Shown: positions 63,615-64,000 of the stretch, in pieces
Layout: every line of letters begins with the position of its first letter
How positions within the stretch are numbered: position 1 is the stretch's first letter
NCBI RefSeq assembly: GCF_002221505.1
Contig: NZ_CP011036.1
Span: 2,976,001-3,040,000 of the forward strand
Direction: 5' to 3'
Source of the DNA: Pseudoalteromonas nigrifaciens
Lineage (GTDB): Bacteria; Pseudomonadota; Gammaproteobacteria; Enterobacterales; Alteromonadaceae
Length of the DNA stretch: 64,000 nt
Program-made: the position numbers and the translations under genes
The notes under the pieces: model-generated
Seen by the model: the letters and a program-made list of their open reading frames with translations, nothing else
The model's database searches: none
What the model was told of the DNA's origin: nothing

Positions 63615-64000
63615 TTAATGCTCACAACTTTTAATATTTACTTCTGCTTTACGATGATATGGCTTTGCATACATAGCTAATACCAAAGGTTTAAGCTCTT
63701 CGGGCACTTTATCCATACGTTTTGCAAACTTTGCAGCGTCGGCTTTATTAATGACTGCTTCTGTACAGCCGCCTGCTATAAAGTTACCTGGGTGCAAATA
63801 AAATGAATCTATTATTTGTTTATCTATTGTTTTAGCCAGCTCATCTGCGCTGTCGCAATGTGACTCTATCGGCTGTCCAAAAGCTAAATGAATATGTCCT
63901 TTAGATGAGCTAAAACCTTCAACAATACTGGCTATGTCTTCACCTACAGATTTTACATATTGACCATGGTGTTGTTTATGATAAAGCTCTTTTGCTTTAG
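63615..64000 (-). CDS. Acyltransferase (PlsC-like), C-terminal part, 5' end outside window
   Basis: The frame is open to the right edge of the window, giving 127 residues plus stop; the apparent start at 63797 is an internal TTG. Visible sequence includes KAKELYHKQHHGQYVKSVGE, SSSKGHIHLAFGQPI and HPGNFIAGGCTEAVINKAD. The pattern resembles the C-terminal part of membrane-bound glycerophosphate acyltransferase-like proteins of marine gammaproteobacteria, but the catalytic boxes lie outside the window. Confidence in the open frame is high, in the family moderate. Confidence 0.6.
   Translation of the reverse strand, partial: KAKELYHKQHHGQYVKSVGEDIASIVEGFSSSKGHIHLAFGQPIESHCDSADELAKTIDKQIIDSFYLHPGNFIAGGCTEAVINKADAAKFAKRMDKVPEELKPLVLAMYAKPYHRKAEVNIKSCEH

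Noticed and set aside
63615..63797. A separate 60-residue gene at the right edge
   Set aside because: The frame continues without a stop to base 64000 and the putative start is a TTG without ribosome site; it is the tail of a longer gene.

Overview
This window looks like a core chromosomal segment of a marine gammaproteobacterium of the order Alteromonadales, most probably Pseudoalteromonas. The evidence is the protein families, the AT-rich coding style, and gene orders shared with Escherichia coli: nudF-yqiB-cpdA-yqiA-parE beside tolC, rarD-yigI-recQ, hdfR/maoP, rsmE-gshB-yqgE-ruvX, and yggS-proC-yggT-rdgB-hemW. The species call is an inference from these. I saw no rRNA, tRNA, insertion sequence, prophage, integron or CRISPR array.

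Layout. 1-4932: 3' part of mgtE (Mg2+ transport), an MscS-type channel, yaaA, transaldolase and a small DUF3545 gene. 4989-10604 (minus strand): a tight vitamin B12 operon (btuD, btuC, cobQ, cobO, btuF) behind a cobalamin riboswitch, with the DNA-repair gene ung as its overlapping last gene. 10687-16968: porin, the divergent hdfR/maoP pair, rarD, a thioesterase, recQ and a small gene. 17076-23198: a TamA/BamA-like outer-membrane protein, a second small MscS channel, a ribosomal S6 modification cluster (rimB, rimK and an M14-type aspartoacylase-like gene) and zntB. 23199-24580: an AT-rich pocket with two small lipoproteins and a long inverted repeat. 24582-33640 (minus): rraB, plsC, parC, a PQQ-type sugar dehydrogenase between parC and parE, then yqiA, cpdA, yqiB and nudF. 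33794-36790: tolC, an lpxL-type acyltransferase and a TcpQ-domain protein. 36858-44145: glnE, a DUF350 membrane protein and an orphan gene, rsmE, gshB, yqgE, ruvX. 44212-50741: pilU and pilT head-to-head with yggS-proC-yggT-DUF4426-rdgB-hemW. 50744-50834: a 13-unit heptamer tandem repeat that fills almost the whole gap before a DUF885 lipoprotein gene. 52876-64000: an ankyrin-like protein, a SIMPL protein, the protein acetyltransferase pat joined to a K+ channel, a 1.5-kaa sensor with GGDEF and EAL domains, three small genes and the 3' end of an acyltransferase gene cut by the window edge.

Most genes are housekeeping. I found no clear new defence or biosynthetic system. The points most worth a second look are the heptamer array in the hemW-DUF885 gap, the riboswitch operon that carries ung, the possible writer/eraser pair in the rim cluster, the GGDEF domain that keeps its name motif but has lost its metal-binding aspartate, several long perfect inverted repeats, and a 20-bp repeat present at two distant intergenic sites.
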